Source: an uncultured bacterium
Lineage (GTDB): Bacteria > Spirochaetota > UBA4802 > UB4802
Length of the DNA: 63,835 bases
Direction: 5' to 3'
NCBI GenBank assembly: GCA_937920495.1
Contig: CALEUQ010000044.1
Location: forward strand, 1-63,835
The translations under genes and the position numbers were made by a program. This document shows positions 36,459 through 45,420 of the stretch, piece after piece; positions within the stretch are counted from its first letter, which is position 1, and each line of letters opens with the position of its first letter. The notes beneath the pieces are model-generated. The model worked only from the letters and a program-made list of their open reading frames with translations, was not told the origin of the DNA and did no database searches.

Positions 36459-38165
36459 ATGAAAAAGATAGAAAAAACAAAAGAGAACATCAAAGTTGAT
36501 GAGCTGGATGAAAGAACCCGCAAGCAGATGTTTGACAAATTTGTTCAGGCGGGCGGCAAGGTTATACAGGAACGCGATAAACCATCTGCCAGGAATACCA
36601 GAAATATAAAACCATCTTCAAGGATACTGCCCCAACCTCAACCAAGGACAACATCCAGAGAAATAAAGCAGCATAAAATACAATCAGATGCAATTTTTGA
36701 AACCTGGCTGCAAAAAAAACTTTCCAGGCTTTTTATTCGCTTACGCTTGCTGTTTCTTGGAGTAACGTACTTTAACGCAGATTATTGTAAACCCCGTTTT
36801 ATGGACAACCTTATCCATACCTATAAAACAGCTCTACTTCAATTTCAGGTTCAGTATTATCATATCTTCAATCCACAGTACAGCAAGCAGATTATAGCTA
36901 AACTGGATCAGATTAATCCACTTTACTACGAGCTTATTGTTATGATTTCAAACATTTTTGACAGAACACGATTTAATGAGATTGAAGCTTTGCACCAATC
37001 AGCAGACGTGAGTGTGCAAAAATTAAAAAATTATCTCATTCCCATATATAAAAGTCTCTATATTCTTTATCCTTACATAGAATTAATTGAGCTTGCCTAT
37101 ACCAATGCACTGGAAGTACAGGCATCCATAGAAAAGCAGAAAACTTCGTATTACGAAAAGAGGAAATATATCCGCAACAGCTTATACATCACTTTTTACA
37201 AACTTTTACCACGGCTTCATATACTGTTCTGTCACTATTATAATGTATATGTTGATATAACAAGCCCCTATATCAGAACTATCTTACAAATAAATGATAA
37301 TGACCTGCCTGGTAAACGAAAAGCAGGAAAACCTGGCCAAAAACCAGAAGAAGAACAAACACAAAAACAGCAGGAACAGCTTTCAGAAATTCCTCAACAC
37401 ATTGTGAAAGGCCTTTCGCTTATGAATTTAAGCACTAATGATATAGTGGCACTGTTCCCTAAAGATTCCTATGTGCAGGCAAATCCAGCAGATAAAGCTA
37501 TTATCACCTATGCCCTTTTTAAAAAATTTGATGATGAATTTTCCATTATCCTTACCACAAATAAAATCAAATATAACATACAGTTCACTGATGCAGGTAA
37601 AATAGATTATAAAAACAGGCTTACTGATTGCTACAATGAATTGCGCAAGGTAACTGAAAGCTTTGAAGAATACATGCATGTGCTTGAGACTTATGAGCGC
37701 ATACGTGCTGAAAAGCCACTCAGCAATGCACAGTATATCGAATATACAAAACGCCTTACACAGCTTGAAAAAAAGAAAAAAGTTGAATCAAAGAATATGC
37801 GTATGACCACAAAAGCCATAATGGACAGGATTGCTAGTGAACTTGATGTCCTCATTCATGACATGGATGAAGACAATACAATCATTGGAAACCCTCAGGA
37901 TTTTCTTGAATTTGACGTGAATGTTGAATCAATTCACATCTTACAGGATAAAAAAGTGTACGAGGCAATTCACCTGGCGTACTTTTATGCATGTGCACTT
38001 TCATACCGTCTTTCTGAAGGCGATTTAGCCGGGGATATTGAATTCAAAGAGGGTGAAGCAGCTATTGGTATTGGCCAGAAAAATAATAACAGTGGCAACG
38101 CATCGCAGGAAGAAAAAAAACAAAACGAAACATCAGTTATCAAGGAACTTGAAGACCTTTTTTAA
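36459..38165 (+). CDS. Uncharacterised cytoplasmic helical protein
   Basis: The 568-residue protein has no signal peptide or membrane segment. It has a basic N-terminal tail (about 1-75, Lys/Arg/Pro-rich), a helical middle domain (about 80-285), a Gly/Lys/Gln-rich flexible linker (about 287-310; EEEQTQKQQEQL) and a helical C-terminal domain ending in an acidic tail (EEKKQNETSVIKELEDLF). No family is recognised. Its 3' end overlaps the convergent mnmD gene by 26 nt. A lineage-specific scaffold is possible, but that is only inference from shape. Confidence 0.75.
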   Translation: MKKIEKTKENIKVDELDERTRKQMFDKFVQAGGKVIQERDKPSARNTRNIKPSSRILPQPQPRTTSREIKQHKIQSDAIFETWLQKKLSRLFIRLRLLFLGVTYFNADYCKPRFMDNLIHTYKTALLQFQVQYYHIFNPQYSKQIIAKLDQINPLYYELIVMISNIFDRTRFNEIEALHQSADVSVQKLKNYLIPIYKSLYILYPYIELIELAYTNALEVQASIEKQKTSYYEKRKYIRNSLYITFYKLLPRLHILFCHYYNVYVDITSPYIRTILQINDNDLPGKRKAGKPGQKPEEEQTQKQQEQLSEIPQHIVKGLSLMNLSTNDIVALFPKDSYVQANPADKAIITYALFKKFDDEFSIILTTNKIKYNIQFTDAGKIDYKNRLTDCYNELRKVTESFEEYMHVLETYERIRAEKPLSNAQYIEYTKRLTQLEKKKKVESKNMRMTTKAIMDRIASELDVLIHDMDEDNTIIGNPQDFLEFDVNVESIHILQDKKVYEAIHLAYFYACALSYRLSEGDLAGDIEFKEGEAAIGIGQKNNNSGNASQEEKKQNETSVIKELEDLF

Positions 38166-38961
38166 ACTCATGCATTTGAATCTTTCGCCTCTTTCTTATT
38201 TCTTCAGGTGTATCGCACAACTCAGGATCGGTAAACGGTAATGCTTTGGGATCTTTTTCTAAATATGTAAAATAACTTTCATCAAGGGGCAATACTGTAG
38301 TATTTTTTTTAGTGGCGATAGTTCCTTCTTTTTTTCTGCCCACCTCTGGCCCCCTGCCAACAATAAAACCAGCTTTTTTTAGTGCTGTTCGTACATGCAC
38401 TGCTGCTGAATACGTTGTAACGATGCACTCATCCTTGCAGAGTGTAAAGAGCTTTTGAAAAAAATCCACTGTCCACAACTCAGGATTCTTTGCAGGAGAA
38501 AACGGATCATGAAACACCGCATCAAAAAATTGCACTGGCAGATGCGATAGTATCTGTCGGGCATCCCCATATACCACACTATGGCTGAAGCAATCCGTAG
38601 TTATTTTTTCACCACGTGCTGACTTTTTTAATAGCGCATAGATTGTGTCTCTTTCATCATTAAAACACACATGTTCCATAGCATACGGTATGTCAGTATT
38701 TTTTTCAAGTGAAATGATAGTGTAAAACCCATAATGTTTTTGCTTTACAGCCTCTGCGCAAAGAGCAAGCACATTATACCCAAGGCCAAAACCTATATCC
38801 AGAACATATACATCACCTTTTCTGGAAAGCGCCTGTGAAGGGATAACATGCATATACACAGCTTCGTGATATGCACCGGAAAGCGAATGCATTGCCTCAT
38901 TGTAAGCGTTGTCAAACATGGTTATAGTATTGTCATCTGTGATAAGTGTTGTAAACTGCAT
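38140..38961 (-). CDS. mnmD: tRNA (mnm5s2U34)-methyltransferase, stand-alone MnmD
   Basis: This 273-residue protein matches the methyltransferase half of MnmC: a SAM-binding motif VLDIGFGLGYNVLAL, then VVYGDARQILSHLP, FDAVFHDPFSPAKNPELWT and CIVTTYSAAVHVRTALKKAGF. It methylates nm5U34 to mnm5U34 in tRNA. The FAD oxidoreductase half of E. coli MnmC is absent, as in several stand-alone MnmD enzymes, which act on the substrate made directly through MnmE/MnmG with ammonium. MnmA in the same window supplies the 2-thio group. Two octamer copies lie at 38315 and 38544. Confidence 0.9.
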   Translation of the reverse strand: MQFTTLITDDNTITMFDNAYNEAMHSLSGAYHEAVYMHVIPSQALSRKGDVYVLDIGFGLGYNVLALCAEAVKQKHYGFYTIISLEKNTDIPYAMEHVCFNDERDTIYALLKKSARGEKITTDCFSHSVVYGDARQILSHLPVQFFDAVFHDPFSPAKNPELWTVDFFQKLFTLCKDECIVTTYSAAVHVRTALKKAGFIVGRGPEVGRKKEGTIATKKNTTVLPLDESYFTYLEKDPKALPFTDPELCDTPEEIRKRRKIQMHEFKKGLQVP

Positions 38962-38970
38962 AGGCTACTA

Positions 38971-39354
38971 TCACCTGCATTGCAGTAATGATGCAATTGC
39001 ATCATGCAGGACATAATCCACTATAACAATATAGCCATCTTTTTCTCTTTCAACCAGAACAATCTTCCAGGATACAACATGGTTGTCATATTGGACGATG
39101 TGGTTTTTATTAATTGCCATTGCACTGCTCACTATTGTCCTGCAACGCTCGTCAGCAATTTTTAATGCTTCTTTTGATACCGTATCTTTATTTAATGTGC
39201 CTGACGGTACCATGCTTTCAGTAAGAAATACCACGATACGCAAAGTGTTTTTATCACTACAACCTTCTTTTCGGATAATTGCATGATCAGACGAGCATGA
39301 TTGCAAAAGAAGAAAAGCCAGCATACAATTAACATACACCATGCAACGTTTCAT
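38971..39354 (-). CDS. Small putative lipoprotein
   Basis: This 127-residue protein has a short signal (VYVNCMLAFLLLQSC) ending in a lipobox-like LQSC at Cys20. The mature part contains TLRIVVFLTESMVPSG, SWKIVLVEREKDGYIVIVDY and no recognised domain. AAGGA lies 8 nt before the ATG. It sits 9 nt upstream of mnmD and is probably co-transcribed with it. The function is unknown. Confidence 0.7.
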   Translation of the reverse strand: MKRCMVYVNCMLAFLLLQSCSSDHAIIRKEGCSDKNTLRIVVFLTESMVPSGTLNKDTVSKEALKIADERCRTIVSSAMAINKNHIVQYDNHVVSWKIVLVEREKDGYIVIVDYVLHDAIASLLQCR

Positions 39355-39378
39355 TACTGTATTCCTTAAAAATTATTA

Positions 39379-39654
39379 TTATGTGTTATTATATTCTGCT
39401 AACCGCTGTGTAAAGACAGACTCACTCAGGCCTTTAATTTTAATCTGTTTATTTCTTCCCTTCTCACCACGAACAATTTCAATAGAAGATTTGGGTATAT
39501 GTACTATTGAAGCCAACAGCTGAATCAATGCTTTGTTTGCTTTGCCGTCAACTGGCGGAGCATTCAGGTGCACGCGTAAAATCCCGTTTTCAAGCTGTGC
39601 ACTGTTCTTAGATGATTTTGGTATAACCTTTACGGTAACAATACAATCTTCCAT
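39379..39654 (-). CDS. DUF167-family (YggU-like) protein
   Basis: From ATG 39654 the protein has 91 residues and shows the DUF167 pattern: VKVIPKSSKNSAQLENGILRV-like strand, then APPVDGKANKALIQLLAS and VRGEKGRNKQIKIKGL. The biochemical role of the family is unknown. The open frame continues upstream to 39765 and beyond, but that part runs through a series of hairpins and a terminator and is unlike the family, so it is not accepted. No Shine-Dalgarno sequence precedes ATG 39654. Confidence 0.85.
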   Translation of the reverse strand: MEDCIVTVKVIPKSSKNSAQLENGILRVHLNAPPVDGKANKALIQLLASIVHIPKSSIEIVRGEKGRNKQIKIKGLSESVFTQRLAEYNNT

Positions 39655-39687
39655 ACAATTACACTGAACTTTTATATTTGTTTTCAC

Positions 39688-39730
39688 AAAAAAGAAAGAG
39701 GATGAAATTTCGGGAATTTCACCCTCTTTC
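39688..39730 (-). terminator. Intrinsic terminator ending the candidate small RNA
   Basis: GAAAGAGG/CCTCTTTC (8 bp) and TGAAATT/AATTTCA (7 bp), separated by one A-C mismatch, form a long stem with a 5-nt loop. On the minus strand six T follow at once (complement of 39688-39693). It lies upstream of, not after, the DUF167 gene. The plus strand also has TTTT after the stem, so it may be bidirectional. Confidence 0.8.
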
Positions 39731-39851
39731 TTTTCTGGATACACATTACCCTTTTTGTGGTACATCTTGTACCAAACTGACTTTCCGCAAGAGCACTTGC
39801 GGCTAGAACAGTAAGAAATTAGAGTTGTAAATAACCTAAAACTTACTCTTC
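39688..39851 (-). ncRNA. Candidate structured small RNA or leader RNA
   Basis: On the minus strand the transcript would begin near 39851 and fold as consecutive hairpins: GAAGAGTAAG with CTTACTGTTC (39842-39851/39806-39815, one mismatch); CCGCAAG-TGCT-CTTGCGG (39785-39802); GGTACA-AGA-TGTACC (39759-39773); GGGTA/TATCC (39737-39751); and a terminator stem (39694-39730). Upstream are TTGACT (39882-39887) and TATTAT (39857-39862). No known RNA family is recognised. It could be a free small RNA or an attenuating leader for the DUF167 gene 34 nt downstream. Confidence 0.6.
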
Positions 39852-39856
39852 ATTAT

Positions 39857-39887
39857 ATAATAAAATATCCTTTTAATAAAAAGTCAA
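39857..39887 (-). promoter_or_regulatory. Promoter of the candidate small RNA
   Basis: On the minus strand TTGACT (39882-39887) and TATTAT (39857-39862) are separated by 19 nt, slightly long. The predicted start coincides with the first base-paired stem. Confidence 0.45.
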
Positions 39888-39990
39888 GTGTTAATAAAAA
39901 AATTTTTTTAGTTATAATAAATTAAGGCTCATTCCGTAATTTCTACAACATCTAAAATACCTTTTTGCAAATTAAATTTATAAAATTCTC

Positions 39991-40020
39991 TTGACATAAA
40001 TACCGACAAGTCAGTATTTT
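39991..40020 (+). promoter_or_regulatory. Promoter with TetR-type operator upstream of the lipoprotein hydrolase
   Basis: TTGACA (39991-39996) and TATTTT (40015-40020) have an 18-nt spacer. Within it, TACCGAC-AA-GTCAGTA (40001-40016) is an inverted repeat with 7-bp arms and one mismatch, of the form often bound by TetR-family repressors. No tetR gene is in the window. The predicted leader to the hydrolase ATG is about 127 nt and holds no other clear feature. Confidence 0.55.
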
Positions 40021-40153
40021 GCTAATTCAAAACACAATTAGCAATTATTATATCATAACATGCAATAGGGTATAAAATAACTGTATATAGCATTTAGCAT
40101 TATACATTCATTGTGTTCTACATCTTATATATTAAATTTACAGGAGGATATTT

Positions 40154-41107
40154 ATGTGTAAGTTTTCTTATCGTGTACCAGTATTCATATCAATACTTGC
40201 TATGATAGGTTGTGCATCACTTGGGATGCGCAACATCCCCATCGAAGATCTTAAACCAAAATATGCAAATGAAAATTCCATGTTTTTTGTTATTGATCAA
40301 ACATCTATACATATTAGAGATGAAGGTAAAAAAGATGCTCCGGTGTTATTGCTTATACATGGGGTTTGTTCTTCTCTACATACCTGGGATGGCTGGGTAT
40401 CAGTTCTTAAAGATCATTTCCGCATCATACGATTTGACATTCCGGGATTTGGTTTATCCGGGCAGATTCCATCTAAAAATTATACACCCGAATATAGTGT
40501 TGAGTTACTCAATAAAGCTATTGAACAGTTAGGTATTAAGAAATTATCTATTGCAGGTAATTCGTTGGGTGGTTTTATTGGCTGGAAGTTTGCAGTTACC
40601 CACCCTGATAAAGTTGAAAAACTAATCTTGATTGATTCTGTTGGCTTTCCTCAGGAAATGCCATGGCTTTTAAAATTTTCCACAAATATTTTTGTACGGC
40701 CATTTGCAAGAATAGCTATGCCACGGTATTTCATTAACAAAGCTGTTCACGAAGTATACGGCAATCAAAGCAAAGTGACTGATGAAGTTGTGGATCGTTA
40801 TTTTGAACTATCGCAAAAAAAAGGTAACCGTAGTGCATGGATAGATGTTTTTATGATCATGAAAGATTATTCAAAAAGAGAAGATCTTGCAAAGGGCCTT
40901 ACAGATATTAAATGCCCAATTATGGTAATGTGGGGAACCAAAGATATCTGGATTCCATACACTACTATATTCCCCAAATGGCAAGAAAACCTTCCGCACG
41001 CCATCTTCAAAGTTTACGACGGTGTTGGGCATATACCTATGGAAGAAATTCCTGAACAAACTGCTAAAGACGCATACGAATTTTTAACAGGGAAGAAACT
41101 TTTTTAA
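40154..41107 (+). CDS. Alpha/beta-hydrolase lipoprotein
   Basis: The 317-residue protein has a signal with lipobox (VFISILAMIGC, Cys21), then an alpha/beta-hydrolase fold: oxyanion region LLLIHGVCSS, DIPGFGLSG, nucleophile elbow GNSLGG, an acid near WGTKDIWIP and His in VGHIPMEE. It is therefore a likely esterase or lipase-like enzyme anchored to a membrane. GGAGG lies 6 nt before the ATG. The substrate is unknown. The TetR-like operator upstream suggests repression until an inducer such as an acyl compound is present (inference). It overlaps the convergent metallo-hydrolase gene by 24 nt. Confidence 0.88.
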   Translation: MCKFSYRVPVFISILAMIGCASLGMRNIPIEDLKPKYANENSMFFVIDQTSIHIRDEGKKDAPVLLLIHGVCSSLHTWDGWVSVLKDHFRIIRFDIPGFGLSGQIPSKNYTPEYSVELLNKAIEQLGIKKLSIAGNSLGGFIGWKFAVTHPDKVEKLILIDSVGFPQEMPWLLKFSTNIFVRPFARIAMPRYFINKAVHEVYGNQSKVTDEVVDRYFELSQKKGNRSAWIDVFMIMKDYSKREDLAKGLTDIKCPIMVMWGTKDIWIPYTTIFPKWQENLPHAIFKVYDGVGHIPMEEIPEQTAKDAYEFLTGKKLF

Positions 41108-42103
41108 CATTGCGTGAATGTCAACAGTATTTGCCTTTATTTTTCTTCCCTCAAATTTCAGAATATTGTTATTCACCAGGTATTCAAGTGTAACAATAAT
41201 CCAACCCTTTGCTAACCACCGTCGCTGCAGAGAACGTGGATATAAAATATTTAAAAGTTTAGCAAATGATATTCCATCTGTTTCATTTGCAACAATTGAG
41301 TATACCTGTTTTGTCCGCAATGTGCGGTATTCAATTATTTCTTTTATTCTTTCCTTAGGATTTTGAATTGCGCTACCATGGGCGCTTAATATAAGTTGTA
41401 AGTTAGGTAGGTGCAGGCACATTGCAAGGGTAGAATAATATTGTGCAAGATCTGATCGTGGCGGCCCAAGCCAGGTATAAATGCTTCGTAATATATTGTC
41501 ACCAGCAAACAGTATCCCTTCTTTTCTATCATATAACATAATATGGTCATCGCAATGACCGGGACCATGTAAAATATCAAAGTTAAAACCATTTATTGCA
41601 ATTACCTCACCGGAGCAAACAGTTCTATCAGGTGATCCAGGAAAGGCAATACCATACACTCTTTTATACATGCTTCTAAAAACAGGCTGCAGTGCTCTTT
41701 CAGAAATGCGCTGAAATACAGTAGAATACCGGTATTGCTGTAATGTGCTCAATCTATAAGAATGCCTGTATGCTTTTGGATTAGCTAAAACCCGTGCCAT
41801 CTTTTGGGTAAGCATTATTGTGATGCCAAAGTGTTGGCGCAGTCCTGTTAAACCGGAGAAATGATCAGGATGCGTATGACTGGGCAGCACATTGGAAATG
41901 TGCCACTTTGCATTGATGCTTTGCACATATTTGATGGCTTCACCTACCAGTCGCAGCGAAGTATTATCGCCATATCCAGCATCGAATATTAATCCTTCAC
42001 TGCCTGCGATGATATATATGTTTACCGGCGGGGCTATCTTTCGTGACCTATGTTGCGTAACCTTAAAAATTCCGGGATATATTTCTTCAGGCTTCATTAC
42101 CAT
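41084..42103 (-). CDS. Metallo-beta-lactamase-fold hydrolase with winged-helix tail
   Basis: The 339-residue protein has the MBL zinc motif SHTHPDHFSG, further ligands in HGPGHCDDHI and LFAGDNI, and a late His in LSAHGS. A C-terminal helical winged-helix-like tail (RTLRTKQVYSIVANETDG onward) resembles the LACTB2 subgroup of hydrolases and nucleases. It is 10 nt downstream of prmA, and an octamer copy fills that gap. The substrate is unknown. Confidence 0.88.
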   Translation of the reverse strand: MVMKPEEIYPGIFKVTQHRSRKIAPPVNIYIIAGSEGLIFDAGYGDNTSLRLVGEAIKYVQSINAKWHISNVLPSHTHPDHFSGLTGLRQHFGITIMLTQKMARVLANPKAYRHSYRLSTLQQYRYSTVFQRISERALQPVFRSMYKRVYGIAFPGSPDRTVCSGEVIAINGFNFDILHGPGHCDDHIMLYDRKEGILFAGDNILRSIYTWLGPPRSDLAQYYSTLAMCLHLPNLQLILSAHGSAIQNPKERIKEIIEYRTLRTKQVYSIVANETDGISFAKLLNILYPRSLQRRWLAKGWIIVTLEYLVNNNILKFEGRKIKANTVDIHAMLKKFLPC

Positions 42104-42113
42104 GAACTATCGC

Positions 42114-42929
42114 TTAAATTTTTTCAAATATAAGGCAATGCCACTGATCCATTGTTCTATCATCCATGAGCCTGCATTGCTTTTCAATTAACGCACTAAT
42201 ACCTTTTGACCAGCGGTCATGAATGCCACTGGCAATTAACGTTCCACCTTCTTTAAGCAAAGACACTATTGTACCTACATTTTTTTCAATAATATCCGAC
42301 AGCAGATTTGCAACAACAATGGTATATTGCTTACTGTCATTCACCTGTGCAATATCACATACAAAAAAATTAATTTTGGTACACCCGTTGTACAGCGCAT
42401 TCTCCTTTGCACGCTGTATAGCCATTGTATCTATATCAAACGCATCGATGGTGCCAAACCCAAAAAGTTCAGCAACTATTGCAATGATGCCCGTACCGGT
42501 ACCAATATCACACAGTGAATACATGGCACGTGTATCCTGTGCGATAGTTTCTGTAACATCCTCTAATGCCTGAATACACATGCGTGTGGTGGGATGTGTA
42601 CCATCACCAAAGGCATCCTTTGGATTAATGGCAATATAATATTTATATGAACTATCGCACACTTTTCCTTTTGTTGCAGGATATATAAAAACAGACGGAG
42701 TAACTGCCACACCATTGAAAGAATCCAGATAGCGATATTTCCACACCTCTTCATCAAGTGCATGTATGGAAAGAATATAATCGCGCGCACATGCAGGTAT
42801 GTCTTCTTCTGAATTGAACAGTGCAATCACAGCCTTTTTATCGTATAATATGGAAATACTTTGGGCATGCTCTTCCAGCTTTTTGCTCAATTTCCTGTCA
42901 AGGTCACAAGTAAAATATACCTGAAACAT
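42114..42929 (-). CDS. prmA: Ribosomal protein L11 methyltransferase
   Basis: The 271-residue protein matches PrmA, which trimethylates L11. The family motif NPKDAFGDGTHPTTRMCI is followed by the SAM site DIGTGTGIIAI, DIDTMAIQRAKENA and VVANLLSDII. The N-terminal substrate-binding domain is present. It is 6 nt after nrdJ and 10 nt before the metallo-hydrolase gene, forming one operon. It contains two octamer copies (42541, 42652). Confidence 0.93.
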   Translation of the reverse strand: MFQVYFTCDLDRKLSKKLEEHAQSISILYDKKAVIALFNSEEDIPACARDYILSIHALDEEVWKYRYLDSFNGVAVTPSVFIYPATKGKVCDSSYKYYIAINPKDAFGDGTHPTTRMCIQALEDVTETIAQDTRAMYSLCDIGTGTGIIAIVAELFGFGTIDAFDIDTMAIQRAKENALYNGCTKINFFVCDIAQVNDSKQYTIVVANLLSDIIEKNVGTIVSLLKEGGTLIASGIHDRWSKGISALIEKQCRLMDDRTMDQWHCLIFEKI

Positions 42930-42935
42930 ACAACT

Positions 42936-45233
42936 CTACCCGCATCGCGAAAAACCACATATACGACATACGGAACATCCCGATTCAAATTCCAGTGGCC
43001 CATGACATTCCGGACACACCCCCACAATAACGTTATCGCTTCCTTTGCCATTTGTCTCGGCTATAATTTTAATAATGTCACCGGGGGCTTCAGTAAGTGC
43101 AGCATCAGGATTAATGTAGCGCTCCATGGCTTTGGCAATTGCATCAGCACATGAGTAAATTTTGCCACCCTTAACCCATGCCTGGTTTGGACAACGCACA
43201 CCTTTGAGCTGCTTTATTATCTGCTGCGGCTCAATTCCCGAACGCAGTGCAAGCGAGATTAACCTGCTTACCGCTTCGGTCTGGCTTGCAGCACAGCCGC
43301 CGGCTTTTCCCATAGTAGCAAAGACCTCAAATAAGCCCTGTTCATCCTCGTTGATGGTTACATACAATGAGCCACAACCCGTATTCATCTTCAACGTTTT
43401 ACCCCATGTAACTTCTTTGCGCGGACGCGGCTGTATTTTCAATACAGGTCTATCTTTGGGCTGTTCTTTTTCAACCTGTAATACCTGTGACTCACGTGAA
43501 CCATCACGATATACAGTTATGCCTTTACATCCCAGTTTGTATGCCAATTTATACACAGTTTCAATATCTTTGACAGTTGCTGAATTAGGGAAATTGACAG
43601 TTTTAGATACAGCATTGTCAACAAACTCCTGGAAGGCTGCCTGAATGCGCACATGCCACTCAGGTGAAATATCATGTGCAGTAACAAAGATTGCTTTTAT
43701 ATCTTCAGGTACTTCATCGATATGAGCCGCTGACCCTGTTTTTGCAACTTTTTGCATCAGCTCATCACTGTAAATGCCTCTTTGCCTGCAATAGTCAACA
43801 AACAGCGGATTGGATTCAACAAGCTTATTATTATCAAGGACATTGCGCACATACGCCAGGGCAAATATTGGCTCAACACCGCTGGACGTACCGGCAATAA
43901 TACTTATGGTACCGGTTGGTGCTATTGTGGTGGTAGTAGCATTGCGCAAAGGCTCCTGCCCATTTTCAGCATATTCTGAAAGCGGGAAGTTTGGGAAAGC
44001 CCCACGCTCTTTTGCCAGTGCACGTGAAGCATCTTTTGAAGCCTCCTGAATAGTTGCCATGACGTTTTTTGCAATACTTATGGCAGCTTCAGAATTGTAT
44101 GGCACACCAAGTGCTATAAGCATGTCAGCAAAACCCATCACGCCAAGGCCAATTTTACGGTTAGCCTTTGTGTTTTCTTCAATCATGGGTAACGGATATT
44201 TATTGACATCTATAACATTATCAAGAAAATGCACCGCTTTATAGGTTATATCCTTTAATAATTCATAATCAATTGCTGCAGCACCACCATTATGCACCAC
44301 ACATCGCGCCAGGTTAATAGAACCTAAATTGCATGATTCATACGGAAGCAGGGGCTGTTCCCCACAGGGATTGGTGCTTTCAATAAGGCCAACTTTTTTT
44401 AACACATTCTTTTCATTTATTCTGTCGATGAACACTACACCCGGTTCACCATTCTTCCATGCCATCTGCACAATGAGTTCAAACACCTCACGGGCTTTGA
44501 GCTTTCCTGCAGGCTTACCACTCCGTGGATTGATAAGATCATATTCTTCATCATTCTCAACCGCCCTCATAAACGCATTGCTTATGGCTACAGAGCAGTT
44601 AAAATTGGTCAGTGCATCATTTCTTTCCTTGGCACGTATAAATTCTATTATATCTGGATGGGTTACATGCAGTATTGCCATGTTAGCGCCACGACGTGTG
44701 CCCCCCTGCTTTATAGTTTCTGTTGCAGCATTGAATATATTCATAAATGACACGGGACCGCTGGACACCCCTTTAGTTGTCTGAACAACATCATTTTTAG
44801 GTCTTAATCTTGAAAACGAAAATCCTGTGCCCCCGCCACTTTTGTGAATTAATGCCATGTACTTAATTGCATCAAATATGCCATCCATGGAATCTTCAAC
44901 AGGTAATACAAAGCACGCCGAAAGCTGACCCAGGGGTCTTCCTGCATTCATCAATGTGGGACTGTTTGGAATAAAAAGTAAATCCACCATCATATCGTAA
45001 AAAGTGGTTGCTACTTCACTTACATGTCTTGCATCTTTTCCATATAATAAATCAGCTGAAGCCACATATTTTGCAATCCGCTCAAACATCTGGCGTGGAG
45101 TTTCAATAACATTGCCATCCTCATCCTTTGCCAGATACCGCTTCTCAAGTACTATTAACGCATTTTCGTTAAGTTGGGGCTCTTTATCAGAATGTATTAT
45201 AATTTCATTCCAGTTCTGTATTTGTGTACTCAC
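42936..45233 (-). CDS. nrdJ: Adenosylcobalamin-dependent ribonucleotide reductase (class II)
   Basis: The 765-residue protein reduces ribonucleotides to deoxyribonucleotides using B12. Visible motifs are SACFVLPVEDSMDGIFDA, SGGGTGFSFSRLRP, the active-site loop NPCGEQPLLPYESCNLGS and the phosphate-binding APTGTISIIAGTSSGVEP. The C-terminus has a CPECHGPLEF...CRICGFSRCG cysteine cluster, normally the redox shuttle and a zinc ribbon. The start is GTG 45233 after AGGAGGAA. A promoter is visible at 45348-45375. No B12 riboswitch was found in the leader. Confidence 0.96.
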   Translation of the reverse strand: MSTQIQNWNEIIIHSDKEPQLNENALIVLEKRYLAKDEDGNVIETPRQMFERIAKYVASADLLYGKDARHVSEVATTFYDMMVDLLFIPNSPTLMNAGRPLGQLSACFVLPVEDSMDGIFDAIKYMALIHKSGGGTGFSFSRLRPKNDVVQTTKGVSSGPVSFMNIFNAATETIKQGGTRRGANMAILHVTHPDIIEFIRAKERNDALTNFNCSVAISNAFMRAVENDEEYDLINPRSGKPAGKLKAREVFELIVQMAWKNGEPGVVFIDRINEKNVLKKVGLIESTNPCGEQPLLPYESCNLGSINLARCVVHNGGAAAIDYELLKDITYKAVHFLDNVIDVNKYPLPMIEENTKANRKIGLGVMGFADMLIALGVPYNSEAAISIAKNVMATIQEASKDASRALAKERGAFPNFPLSEYAENGQEPLRNATTTTIAPTGTISIIAGTSSGVEPIFALAYVRNVLDNNKLVESNPLFVDYCRQRGIYSDELMQKVAKTGSAAHIDEVPEDIKAIFVTAHDISPEWHVRIQAAFQEFVDNAVSKTVNFPNSATVKDIETVYKLAYKLGCKGITVYRDGSRESQVLQVEKEQPKDRPVLKIQPRPRKEVTWGKTLKMNTGCGSLYVTINEDEQGLFEVFATMGKAGGCAASQTEAVSRLISLALRSGIEPQQIIKQLKGVRCPNQAWVKGGKIYSCADAIAKAMERYINPDAALTEAPGDIIKIIAETNGKGSDNVIVGVCPECHGPLEFESGCSVCRICGFSRCG

Positions 45234-45347
45234 AAAAAATTCCTCCTAATAAAAATGATACATAGCTTCTATCTGGACACAATGTATAAACTTATATGAT
45301 AATAATCAATAATACTACCAAATAAAATGTTTATGCGGGAATCTGGA

Positions 45348-45375
45348 ATTCTATGGATACACCATTATTTGTCAA
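45348..45375 (-). promoter_or_regulatory. Sigma-70-like promoter of nrdJ
   Basis: On the minus strand TTGACA (45370-45375) and TAGAAT (45348-45353) have a 16-nt spacer. The leader would be about 107 nt. Confidence 0.55.
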
Positions 45376-45420
45376 CAACCATTGTAAAAAAAGTTTTCTG
45401 GACCTTTAACTTTCCATACA

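Noticed and set aside
39655-39765. N-terminal extension of the DUF167 gene
   Set aside because: The frame runs through a terminator and hairpins and gives residues unlike the family; the conserved domain begins at ATG 39654.
39929-39997. 22-codon minus-strand ORF (MSREFYKFNLQKGILDVVEI...) starting beside the TetR-like operator
   Set aside because: Too short to judge; no ribosome-binding site and no recognisable domain, so a tetR remnant is only a guess.
45234-45347. Possible B12 riboswitch upstream of nrdJ
   Set aside because: The leader is short and lacks the B12-box GCCACTG core.
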